From Lachnospiraceae bacterium (GTDB taxonomy: Bacteria > Bacillota > Clostridia > Lachnospirales > Lachnospiraceae): a stretch of DNA of 64,000 nt. Below the pieces are notes generated by a model, which did not search any database, was not told the origin of the DNA, and worked only from the letters and a program-made list of their open reading frames with translations. Shown here in pieces: positions 9,508-16,844 of this stretch. Both the position numbers and the translations under genes were made by a program. Position 1 is the first letter of the stretch. Every line of letters starts with the position of its first letter. Where the stretch lies: contig JAIKZQ010000040.1 of the NCBI GenBank assembly GCA_024682075.1, forward strand, positions 1 through 64,000, read 5' to 3'.

Positions 9508-9975
9508 TTACTTGCGGATCCACATAATGTTTGCATCTTCCCCGGGATCTTCATAGAATCCCGGGCGTATGCCTTCACTTACGAATCCGGCCTTTTCATA
9601 GACTCTTATGGCAGGTGCATTGGTCACCCTGACTTCAAGTGTGAACTCCTCCACGCCTTTTTCCCTGCCATCCGCAACGAGTCTCTCAACAAGTGCACTT
9701 GCAACTCCCTGTCCCCTGAATTCGGGAAGGACCGCCACATTATCAATGTCTCCTTCGCCGCACACTATCCTCATGCCTGCGGTTCCGACGACCTTTCTGG
9801 CTCCGTTTTCGTCAGTTACTTCAGCGATAAGGTAATAGGCATCCGATTTCTCAATCAGGTGTCCGAATTCCCGTGCAGACCACGGTCTGGAAAAACACTG
9901 CTGCTCTATATATGCCAGAGGCGCAATGTCACTGAATTCCATTTTTCTGATCTTTAATCCGGTTATCTTTCCCAT
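9508..9975 (-). CDS. rimI: GNAT N-acetyltransferase, RimI (ribosomal protein S18 acetyltransferase)
   Basis: A 155-residue GNAT protein. The acetyl-CoA-binding motif is FRGQGVASALVERLV, and the motif B region is EEFTLEVRVTNAPAIRVYEK, with the GF that follows. The N-terminal IEQQCFSRPWSAREF is characteristic of RimI. Its usual role is N-terminal acetylation of ribosomal protein S18. The position between tsaB and rnz in a tsaE-tsaB-rimI-tsaD group is the common Firmicutes arrangement and supports the name. GAGAGG precedes the ATG. Confidence 0.9.
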   Translation of the reverse strand: MGKITGLKIRKMEFSDIAPLAYIEQQCFSRPWSAREFGHLIEKSDAYYLIAEVTDENGARKVVGTAGMRIVCGEGDIDNVAVLPEFRGQGVASALVERLVADGREKGVEEFTLEVRVTNAPAIRVYEKAGFVSEGIRPGFYEDPGEDANIMWIRK

Positions 9976-9992
9976 ATCTTTGATCCTCTCAT

Positions 9993-10721
9993 TCAGTTAA
10001 CAAGATCAAAATTCTTGGCGCCCTCGCGTTCTGCCTGCGACATGCGCAGATAGACCGGCTTGTGTTCATCGGAGCTTACCGTCCTGCCTTCAAAAAACAT
10101 CCTGGCTCCAAGCACGGCAACCGATGCTGCGTTTTGCCTGTTCAAATGAGCAGGTGCAAAAGAATGCTTCACGGAAGCGTGCCCGGATATGCTGTCATGG
10201 TAAGCATCCGCGCCGTCTCCCAGGAAGATCACTTCTTTTCCGAGATCATTAACGAACGCCATCATGTCCTCAAGGGCCAGAGCTTCCTGCGTTTTATATG
10301 TCAGAAGATTTCCGTCCTCAAATCCGTACAGTCCGCTGTAGACCTGATTTCTCCTGGCGTCCATCATCGGGCAGACTGCGCAGGCTGTTCCCCAGAAATT
10401 ATATGCAAGCCCTTCAAGAGTAGGCACTTCAACTATGGGAACATCCGCCGTCATTGCAATGGCCTTTGCAGTGGCCGAGCCGATCCTAAGTCCCGTAAAA
10501 GATCCCGGCCCCGAAGATACCGCAACGGCATCAAAGCTCCCGGGAAGGGAATCGGTGTCCCTGCAGATCCCGTCTATCATCGGCAGAAGTGTCTGTGAAT
10601 GTGTTTTTTTGTAATCCGTCGATGCCGTGGCAAGAATGGTCCCCACTGCAGAGGCATCAGTCCCTTCCCATATGGCAGCGCTTGCGACAAGCCCCGACGA
10701 ATCTATTGCCAGTATTTTCAT
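9993..10721 (-). CDS. tsaB: tRNA threonylcarbamoyladenosine biosynthesis protein TsaB
   Basis: A 242-residue ASKHA-fold protein that partners TsaD in t6A synthesis. The N-terminal ILAIDSSGLVASAAIWEG and the VSSGPGSFTGLRIGSA motif are diagnostic. TsaB lacks the metal-binding HxxxH found in TsaD and acts as its scaffold. The start overlaps the tsaE stop as ATGA at 10718-10721, a typical coupling arrangement. Confidence 0.93.
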   Translation of the reverse strand: MKILAIDSSGLVASAAIWEGTDASAVGTILATASTDYKKTHSQTLLPMIDGICRDTDSLPGSFDAVAVSSGPGSFTGLRIGSATAKAIAMTADVPIVEVPTLEGLAYNFWGTACAVCPMMDARRNQVYSGLYGFEDGNLLTYKTQEALALEDMMAFVNDLGKEVIFLGDGADAYHDSISGHASVKHSFAPAHLNRQNAASVAVLGARMFFEGRTVSSDEHKPVYLRMSQAEREGAKNFDLVN

Positions 10722-11176
10722 ATTCTTGTTACGGTTATCTTTCTGTTATCAAATCCCTTTTCCGGATCCCTCACGATGCAGATCATGGTGTAATGATCGG
10801 GCAGGAACTCCGATATGTTGCCCGGCCACTCAACAAGGCATGTGCCATCGCCATAGAAATAATCCGTGTAACCTATCTCTTCCATTTCCGAAGGATCTTC
10901 TATCCTGTATGCATCGTAGTGATAAAGCTCAAGTCTGCCGCCTTCATAGATCTGAAGGATCGTAAACGTCGGACTGCAGACATTCTCCGTAATGCCCAAT
11001 CCCTCGGCAAAGCCTTTTGCAAAAACAGTCTTTCCCGCTCCGAGATCCCCGTCGAGCGCATACACACTGCCTGCCACAGCTTCGCTCCCGAACTTCTTTC
11101 CGAGTTCAAAAGTCTCATCTGCGGATGTTGTCTCATACTTTTCAGATGGTTGCATGTTCTTTTCTTCCGTCAGCAT
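10718..11176 (-). CDS. tsaE: tRNA threonylcarbamoyladenosine biosynthesis ATPase TsaE
   Basis: A 152-residue P-loop ATPase of the t6A complex. The Walker A GDLGAGKTVFAKG and the downstream FTILQIYEGGRLELYHYDAY are the TsaE signatures. The ATG at 11176 overlaps the stop of the gene before it. A second in-frame ATG seven codons on has GGAAG 8 bases ahead and could be the true start (145 residues). It is the first t6A gene in the block. Confidence 0.92.
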   Translation of the reverse strand: MLTEEKNMQPSEKYETTSADETFELGKKFGSEAVAGSVYALDGDLGAGKTVFAKGFAEGLGITENVCSPTFTILQIYEGGRLELYHYDAYRIEDPSEMEEIGYTDYFYGDGTCLVEWPGNISEFLPDHYTMICIVRDPEKGFDNRKITVTRI

Positions 11177-11646
11177 TTGATATTCACCCTGTCAGGAGAC
11201 ATGTTCCGGGAGATGCACTGTATCACAAGGGTTGTCTTGTCTCCGAGCTGGGCTCTGGGAAAGATCGTGGCGCCTGTCTTGGAAGTAAATACAAGTATGC
11301 TCCTCGAAGTGGATACCGCCTTCAGGCAGTCTTCCCATTTTATGGTCTGGCTCTCTTCTCCCTGGGACACGGTAAGACCGTCATCATCAAGCCTATAATG
11401 CAGAGGCTTCTTAAAGGCAGGGAGAAGTGCTGCAGTCTGGGCACTCCTCAGCCACAGTGTCACCGGAAGATATGCCACCACCACGGCTCCGATCACCGCA
11501 AGCGGGTAATTCGCCGCTTTAATGCCGTATACGACAGCCACCAGTCCTGCGACTTCGGCAAGGATATTAATGAATTTTCCGTATGTGTATTTAAGATTGT
11601 AATCATACAGATCGGCTGCTCCGATCTTAACTTCACATTCGACCAT
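11170..11646 (-). CDS. YcxB-like membrane protein
   Basis: A 158-residue protein. The N-terminal soluble strand MVECEVKIGAADLYDYNLKY is followed by two membrane segments, about residues 28-45 and 47-66. The C-terminal YcxB-like domain has HYRLDDDGLTVSQGEES, WEDCLKAVSTSRSILVFTSK and a final FPRAQLGDK. Function unknown. It is first in the t6A-ispD-tex block and its last bases overlap the tsaE start. GAGAG lies ahead of the ATG. Confidence 0.75.
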   Translation of the reverse strand: MVECEVKIGAADLYDYNLKYTYGKFINILAEVAGLVAVVYGIKAANYPLAVIGAVVVAYLPVTLWLRSAQTAALLPAFKKPLHYRLDDDGLTVSQGEESQTIKWEDCLKAVSTSRSILVFTSKTGATIFPRAQLGDKTTLVIQCISRNMSPDRVNIKC

Positions 11647-11744
11647 CTTGCACTCTCTAATCGTTCGAAAATGATGCCGGATCCGCTTCGGTTACAGAAG
11701 GGCAAAATCCACGCACAATATCACTTTATTTTATAATAAAAGCA

Positions 11745-11786
11745 CAAAAAAAGCAATGAGCGACGGGCTTTCCGGCCGCCACTCAC
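11745..11786 (-). terminator. Terminator of ribU
   Basis: On the minus strand GTGAGTGGCGG (11786-11776) pairs with CCGTCGCTCAT (11766-11756), using three wobble pairs, around a 9-base loop, and is followed by TGCTTTTTTT. It separates ribU from the t6A block. Confidence 0.75.
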
Positions 11787-11818
11787 TGCGTCTCATTCAG
11801 GGTATTAACATTGGATCA

Positions 11819-12577
11819 TCAGGCGTTTTTGGGATTTGCGGAGGTTCCTGTCTCCACTCCCTTGATGATGGGGCTGATCTTCTTATACACAAGAAGCGTC
11901 AGCGTAGAATTAAGCAGTCCCTTGATCAGGTTCAGAGGTGCAACACATGCTATGACAAAACTTGTTATGTTTTCTCCGGCAAAGGGATTGACCTCCGTTC
12001 CCATTGCATAAATGACCTCAAGGGGTATTCCGTAAAGCTTGGCAAATGCGGGGAGCAGATAAACGGCATTAAAAACCGTTCCGAAGATGGTTATGCAGAC
12101 AGTTCCGACAATACAGGAGATCGTTGCCATCTTCTTGGTCTTTTTAGCGTAATAAATGATCGATGCCGGAAGAATAAAAGATGCACCTACGGTAAAGTTC
12201 GCAAGCTCTCCGACAAAAGCGGTGGAAGTTCCCTTCATGAAGAGCTTGAGAACGATCTTGATGAATTCGATGAGGACTCCCGCCGAAGGTCCGAATGCAT
12301 ATGCACCTATCAGGACGGGCAATTCACTCATATCCAGCTTGTAGAATGTGGGAGCAAAGGGCATCGGGATCTCAAAAAGCATGAGAACTGCGGATATGGC
12401 GGACAAAAGTCCCACCACTGCAGCGCGCCTTGCGTTAGACGGCTTGTCTGTCACACCGTTCTTCTTGCAGATGATCTTCTCTGCAATCACGGAGCAAACA
12501 AACAGCCCTGCTATGATGAGAAAGAAACTCAGCACATACAGAGCGTTTTCGGTTACCTGCTTGATCAGGTCGTTCAT
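11819..12577 (-). CDS. ribU: ECF transporter S component, riboflavin-specific RibU
   Basis: A 252-residue membrane protein that binds riboflavin as the substrate-specific part of an energy-coupling-factor importer. About six hydrophobic helices are visible. The RibU-like loop FYKLDMSELPVLIGAYAFG comes before the GPSAGVLIEFIK helix, and NPFAGENI lies in a later loop. There is an extra N-terminal membrane segment (residues 10-32), making it longer than the usual 190-210 residues. AAGGAGG precedes the ATG. The FMN riboswitch directly upstream gives independent support. The ECF energizing module is not in this window. Confidence 0.92.
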   Translation of the reverse strand: MNDLIKQVTENALYVLSFFLIIAGLFVCSVIAEKIICKKNGVTDKPSNARRAAVVGLLSAISAVLMLFEIPMPFAPTFYKLDMSELPVLIGAYAFGPSAGVLIEFIKIVLKLFMKGTSTAFVGELANFTVGASFILPASIIYYAKKTKKMATISCIVGTVCITIFGTVFNAVYLLPAFAKLYGIPLEVIYAMGTEVNPFAGENITSFVIACVAPLNLIKGLLNSTLTLLVYKKISPIIKGVETGTSANPKNA

Positions 12578-12592
12578 AATAATATTCCTCCT

Positions 12593-12746
12593 TCTTTCAT
12601 CCGGACTGCGACCGGCTCGTATTCAGCCGATCTTCACCGTTGGTATCGGAATCTCACCGATTCGGCCCGTCTTGCGGGTTCGCGGACTCCGGAGTCATAT
12701 ATGCTCCGTTACCGCCAGTAGGGAGTCTCACCCTGCCCTGAAGATA
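12593..12746 (-). promoter_or_regulatory. FMN riboswitch (RFN element) upstream of ribU
   Basis: The minus-strand sequence carries the conserved RFN blocks in order: CTTCAGGGCAGGGTGAGA, CTCCCTACTGGCGGTAA, a variable arm, CGCGAACCCGCAAG, ATTCGGTGAGATTCCGATAC, CAACGGT, and the closing GTCCGGATGAAAG. This is the standard flavin mononucleotide aptamer. Rising FMN would reduce ribU expression, probably by masking the ribosome binding site, which starts within a few bases of the aptamer end. Confidence 0.96.
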
Positions 12747-12795
12747 CCAGAAGATTATATTACAGCCATGCGATTATTGCAATAGCATCCAAATA

Positions 12796-13179
12796 ATGAT
12801 AAATTCTAATCAAATGACACCAAATGACTCGGCTTACAACAGTTATAACCCCAACAGGGGAAGACATTCCTTTGAAATCGCTTCAATGGTAATGGGCATA
12901 TTATCACTCCTTCTGCTCTGCACGGGAGTATTGTCCATACCGGCCGGTGCCCTTGGCATCCTGTTCGCCTCTCTTGGCAGAAAAGGAAAGAATCCCCCGG
13001 GACCGATGGGGCTGATCGGAATTGTTTTCTCGGCGATAGGGATCGTTGCGGGAACAGCAGTAACATCATATGCCATATACACGCTGATGACAGATCCTTC
13101 CACAATAGAAGAAGTCAGGCAGATGTATGCAAGATACGGTCTTGAAATGCCGGACTATCCGTTCTTTTACCAGCAGTAA
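12796..13179 (+). CDS. Small two-helix membrane protein, DUF4190-like
   Basis: A 127-residue protein. The N-terminal 25 residues are polar and Asn-rich (NDSAYNSYNPNRG). Two long hydrophobic helices follow (residues 28-57, MVMGILSLLLLCTGVLSI onward, and 70-96, MGLIGIVFSAIGIVAG). A charged C-terminal tail ends in YPFFYQQ. The pattern ASMVMGILSLL...ALGILFASLG resembles DUF4190-type proteins. No good ribosome binding site is seen at this ATG, so the start is uncertain. It is first of three plus-strand genes, 33 bases before the HEQEH protein. Confidence 0.6.
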   Translation: MINSNQMTPNDSAYNSYNPNRGRHSFEIASMVMGILSLLLLCTGVLSIPAGALGILFASLGRKGKNPPGPMGLIGIVFSAIGIVAGTAVTSYAIYTLMTDPSTIEEVRQMYARYGLEMPDYPFFYQQ

Positions 13180-13212
13180 CAGCCTGTGATAACAGGGGAA
13201 AGGAGGGCGCCT

Positions 13213-13704
13213 GTGGCTTTATCCATAAGAAACATAGCAAGCCAGATACCCGGTTACAGCGAGAACCAGGTCAGAAGAATAGCAGGCCCCACCGTCACCC
13301 AGTCCGAGGCTTCAGCCCTTAAGGCAGGAAATCCCGGGCGTGTCAACAAGGCGGAATGCAAGACCTGCAAGGAAAGAAAATATAAGGACGGCTCCGACGA
13401 GAACGTTTCTTTCAAGTCTGCACAGCACATCTCTCCCACCGAAGCCGGTTCGAGAGTACGTGCCCACGAGCAGGAGCATGTTTCAAACGCATATTCCAAG
13501 GCATCCAAGGACGGCGGCAAGGTGCTTCAGGCATCGGTCGCAATCCATACTGCGATCTGCCCCGAATGCGGAAGGACATATATATCGGGTGGAACCACAT
13601 CCACCAGGATCCAGTATCCGAATGAAAAGAACCCGTACCAGGCAGGAAGGAAGAATTCTGACAGACTGGCTACAGAAGGAATGAACTTTGACAAAACAGT
13701 CTGA
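13213..13704 (+). CDS. SprA-related putative zinc metallopeptidase
   Basis: A 163-residue protein resembling the SprA-related (CJM1_0395-like) putative metallopeptidase group. The zinc-binding HEQEH motif is at residues 85-89 (VRAHEQEHVSNA). It also has CKTCKERKYKDGS at 49-61 and a second Cys pair CPECG at 116-120. There is no signal peptide or membrane segment. The GTG at 13213 is chosen because AAGGAGG lies 6 bases ahead; a longer frame opens at 13186. Its end overlaps the next gene by 17 bases. Enzymatic activity is not established for this group as far as I know. Confidence 0.75.
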   Translation: MALSIRNIASQIPGYSENQVRRIAGPTVTQSEASALKAGNPGRVNKAECKTCKERKYKDGSDENVSFKSAQHISPTEAGSRVRAHEQEHVSNAYSKASKDGGKVLQASVAIHTAICPECGRTYISGGTTSTRIQYPNEKNPYQAGRKNSDRLATEGMNFDKTV

Positions 13705-14482
13705 ATACCGATCATCATATGAACTGAAAGAACAAGCCAAAAACACCATGGCAGGGCGTTACGGCGGTGCTGTCATGATGACGCTCTCCTATCTTATCTG
13801 GCTGTATCTCATATCCTATTCAGGGAGCATTTTTTCTTCAATGATCGCCAGGCTCCCGTTTTTTTCCGGGGCATCAACAGATGTCCTGACCGACATCATC
13901 TACATAGTCATCACCACCTTGATAATCTCGTTTCTGAACATTCTGGCAGGAATGTTTCAGTGCGGCATCAATCTTTACTATCTGAATCTCTCGACGGGGC
14001 GGGAGGCACAACCCGCAGATATCTTTGCAGGTTTCAGAAACGAGGCATCAAAGGTTTTCAAGGTCTCGGCATTCATTCTTTTTCCCACGATCATTCTCTC
14101 GATCCCCTTTAACATCTTCTCGGATATGTATGTCATGACCTCGGACTCAAAATACATCGTCCTGGCATGTGCGTTCCTTGTACCGTCGATAGTCATGTCG
14201 GCATATATGAATCTTACATTCGGAATGGCATTCTTCCTTTTACTCGACTTTCCGAATTATCCGGCTTCCAGGATACTGAGCCTTACAAGAAAGAAGGTCC
14301 ACGGTCACAGAGCCAGACTCCTTGCACTCGATCTCAGGTTCATTCCGATGATCCTTCTGGGAGTTCTCTCTATGGGAATCGGAATGCTTTGGATATATCC
14401 TGTTATTTCCGAAAGTCATGCACTGTTCTTCCTGAATCTCATGAATCCGGCACGTCACGCTCCGATCGATGAACGAGCATAA
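13688..14482 (+). CDS. DUF975-like integral membrane protein
   Basis: A 264-residue membrane protein starting at a TTG, with AAGGA 7 bases upstream, inside the end of the previous gene. The N-terminal SSYELKEQAKNTMAGRYGGA is the usual DUF975 opening. About six hydrophobic segments follow, including FLNILAGMFQCGINLYYLNL and a late LSMGIGMLWIYPVIS. Family members are widespread in Firmicutes without known function. Overlap with the metallopeptidase-like gene suggests the two are translated together. It converges on the HD-GYP gene across a bidirectional terminator. Confidence 0.8.
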   Translation: MTKQSEYRSSYELKEQAKNTMAGRYGGAVMMTLSYLIWLYLISYSGSIFSSMIARLPFFSGASTDVLTDIIYIVITTLIISFLNILAGMFQCGINLYYLNLSTGREAQPADIFAGFRNEASKVFKVSAFILFPTIILSIPFNIFSDMYVMTSDSKYIVLACAFLVPSIVMSAYMNLTFGMAFFLLLDFPNYPASRILSLTRKKVHGHRARLLALDLRFIPMILLGVLSMGIGMLWIYPVISESHALFFLNLMNPARHAPIDERA

Positions 14483-14484
14483 AG

Positions 14485-14512
14485 AAAACGCCCTCGCGAG
14501 TGAGGGCGTTTT
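14485..14512. terminator. Bidirectional terminator between convergent genes
   Basis: AAAACGCCCTC pairs with GAGGGCGTTTT around a 6-base loop, with A-runs and T-runs on both sides. It can serve both the plus-strand DUF975 gene and the minus-strand HD-GYP gene. Confidence 0.85.
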
Positions 14513-14530
14513 AATATGTCATTTAAAGTA

Positions 14531-15652
14531 TCAGCGCAATTCCTCGATCCTCAGTTCCCTGTGCTTGTTCAGGTCGATGAATTCATTTCCGCATTTCACG
14601 ACAGGTCTTGAATATTCTCCGGGATTCTGCATTATTATGATGCCATCCCTTCCGTCGGAGAGCCTGCAGGAATTCTGGATATAAGTATAGGTAACATTCT
14701 TGAGGAATGTCATGATGATGTCGGGATCGTATTTTTCAAGTCCCTCATCCTCGAAGACCTCCACCGCTCTGAAAGGACAGATGGGAGCCCTGTAAACTCT
14801 GGCACTGGTCATCGCATCATAGACATCCGTCACCGCAGTAAGCCTTGCGAAAACATCCAGCCTGTCACCCGATACCTTCAACGGATATCCGCTTCCATCG
14901 TATCTTTCATGATGCATTATCGCCGTTGACTTGACATGATCAGGAAAATTCTTGTCACGAAGGATCTGATAACCGTACTCGGCGTGTCTTCTGACTTCTT
15001 TCATTTCATCGGGAGTAAGAGCCGAGGGCTTGTTAAGGATGTCTCTGGGAACCTTCAGCTTTCCGATGTCAAACAAAATTCCGCACATCATGGCCATTTC
15101 CTGGTCAGCCTTGTTCCATCTGAGCCAGCCGGCAACCACGTAGTTAAGAAGAGAAACATTCATGCAGTGAGCAAAGGTCGAATCATCGAATCCTCTCATG
15201 GCATGGAGCATGTCAATGACAGACACCCTGGATCCTGCCTTTGAGATCATGTCGAGCGGTTTTTCAAGAAGCGTTATGGGGTCAACTTCAACATTCTTGT
15301 CAACCATCTCACTGACGTGGAACTCAAGGGATTTCCTGCCCTCCTCATAGGCGGCCTGAAATTCCCTAAACATCTCTGTTTCCCGTATCTTCTCAAAATG
15401 TGAAGCTTCGGACTCTTCAGAAGCTGCGCCTGCAGACCCGGCAGGTGAGCTTTCCTGTGCGCCCGATGCGGGAGCGCTCTCCGGCAATTCCTCTTCAACA
15501 TATATACTGAGAATGCCATAGAGTTCAAGCCTTGTGATAAGAGTCTGGGACAGCTTGGTTCCTTTGGCTATGATCGTCTTGTTATCATAGTTGAGAACAT
15601 CACTTCCCACTATCATTCCGGGCTTTAGCTTGGATGTTTGAATCTTAGTCAT
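14531..15652 (-). CDS. HD-GYP-type protein with a substituted metal-binding His
   Basis: A 373-residue protein. Residues 1-55 form a small beta-rich domain. A low-complexity Ala/Ser/Glu linker spans about 56-85, and an HD-GYP-like domain spans about 140-330. HHERYDGSGYP is present at 247-257, but the usual HD pair before IGK reads FD (GILFDIGKLKVP, residues 191-202). His162 may correspond to the first metal ligand. HD-GYP enzymes hydrolyse cyclic di-GMP; loss of this His may reduce or abolish activity and leave a binding or signalling role. The start overlaps the prfB stop by one base (TGATGA), so it is translationally coupled to secA-prfB. Confidence 0.88.
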   Translation of the reverse strand: MTKIQTSKLKPGMIVGSDVLNYDNKTIIAKGTKLSQTLITRLELYGILSIYVEEELPESAPASGAQESSPAGSAGAASEESEASHFEKIRETEMFREFQAAYEEGRKSLEFHVSEMVDKNVEVDPITLLEKPLDMISKAGSRVSVIDMLHAMRGFDDSTFAHCMNVSLLNYVVAGWLRWNKADQEMAMMCGILFDIGKLKVPRDILNKPSALTPDEMKEVRRHAEYGYQILRDKNFPDHVKSTAIMHHERYDGSGYPLKVSGDRLDVFARLTAVTDVYDAMTSARVYRAPICPFRAVEVFEDEGLEKYDPDIIMTFLKNVTYTYIQNSCRLSDGRDGIIIMQNPGEYSRPVVKCGNEFIDLNKHRELRIEELR

Positions 15653-16791
15653 CAGATATCCTCATCATCTCCGCCAACTTCGGCGCCACCGGTACTCTTC
15701 CATTTCAGATAGCTGACAATGAACTGGTCAAGCTTTCCGTCAAGCACGCCGAGCGCGTCGGATGTCTTGTATCCCGTTCTCTTGTCAGTGACCATGGTAT
15801 AGGGCTGAAGGAAATAGCTTCTTATCTGGTTTCCCCAGGCTATATCCTTGATATCTCCTGCAATACCCTTGCTCTTGGCTTCCTCTTCTTCCTGCTTGAG
15901 CTCAAAGAGTTTGGCACGGAGCATCTCGAAAGCCTTGTCCTTATTCTGGAACTGGCTTCTCTCATTCTGACAGGTAACCACGATTCCCGTGGGAATATGA
16001 GTGATACGTATGGCGGATGAAGTTTTGTTGATGTGCTGTCCGCCGGCACCACTGCTTCGATATGTATCTATGCGGATATCCTTATCCTCGATCACAATAT
16101 CATTATTCTGGGGAAGAACAGGCATGACCATGCAGCTGACAAATGATGTCTGGCGCTTTGCCTGTGCATTGAAAGGCGATATCCTTACAAGCCTGTGGAC
16201 ACCCTTTTCACTCTTTAAATATCCGTAGGCATTGGGACCGCTGACCTGGAAAGAAACGGACTTGATGCCGGCTTCATCACCGTCGAGCTGGTCAAGGACC
16301 TCAAGCTTAAGTTCTTTCTTGTCAGCCCACTTCGAATACATGCGGAACAGCATTCCGCACCAGTCACAGCTTTCCGTACCTCCCGCTCCGGCATTCAGTT
16401 CCACGATCGCATCGGAATCATCATACTCGCCGCTGAGGAGAGTCGAGAGCCTGAGTTCTTCAAATCTGGAAATGAAGTTATCAAGCTCTTCCCTTGCTTC
16501 GGGGATGAGGGATTCGTCCTCCTCCTCATTGCCCATCTCAACAAGAGTCAGGATGTCGTCAATGCCGGTTTCAAGGCTTTTGACAAGATCCCTTGTGTCC
16601 TTCATGTTCTTGAGCTCTTTCATCTTGGCGTTGGCCTTGTCGGGATTATCCCAGAATCCGGGAGCTTCCATCTCCCTCTCGAGCTCTTCTATCTTCTTCG
16701 ACTTATCCTCAAGGCTGAGTGATGCTTTCACTTCAGCGAGAGGATCCTTATATGTAAGTATTTCCTGTTTTATCTGATCAAGTTCTACCAT
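15652..16791 (-). CDS. prfB: Peptide chain release factor 2
   Basis: A 379-residue class I release factor that reads UGA and UAA. The codon-recognition SPF motif is in LVRISPFNAQ, and the catalytic GGQ is in SSGAGGQHINKTSSAIR. The N-terminal region runs without interruption through codons 24-27 (TCA CTC AGC CTT), where many bacterial prfB genes carry an in-frame UGA and require a +1 frameshift, so this copy lacks that autoregulatory site. I use the ATG at 16791; a GTG lies three codons upstream. It follows secA by 53 bases, the common secA-prfB order. Confidence 0.96.
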   Translation of the reverse strand: MVELDQIKQEILTYKDPLAEVKASLSLEDKSKKIEELEREMEAPGFWDNPDKANAKMKELKNMKDTRDLVKSLETGIDDILTLVEMGNEEEDESLIPEAREELDNFISRFEELRLSTLLSGEYDDSDAIVELNAGAGGTESCDWCGMLFRMYSKWADKKELKLEVLDQLDGDEAGIKSVSFQVSGPNAYGYLKSEKGVHRLVRISPFNAQAKRQTSFVSCMVMPVLPQNNDIVIEDKDIRIDTYRSSGAGGQHINKTSSAIRITHIPTGIVVTCQNERSQFQNKDKAFEMLRAKLFELKQEEEEAKSKGIAGDIKDIAWGNQIRSYFLQPYTMVTDKRTGYKTSDALGVLDGKLDQFIVSYLKWKSTGGAEVGGDDEDI

Positions 16792-16844
16792 AATTTTCAC
16801 ACTTTCAAAATCAAAAAATCAACGTGTTACACATCATGGCATTG

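Noticed and set aside
10589..11398. 269-codon plus-strand open frame
   Set aside because: Antisense to the tsaB-tsaE block; low-quality composition and no start signals.
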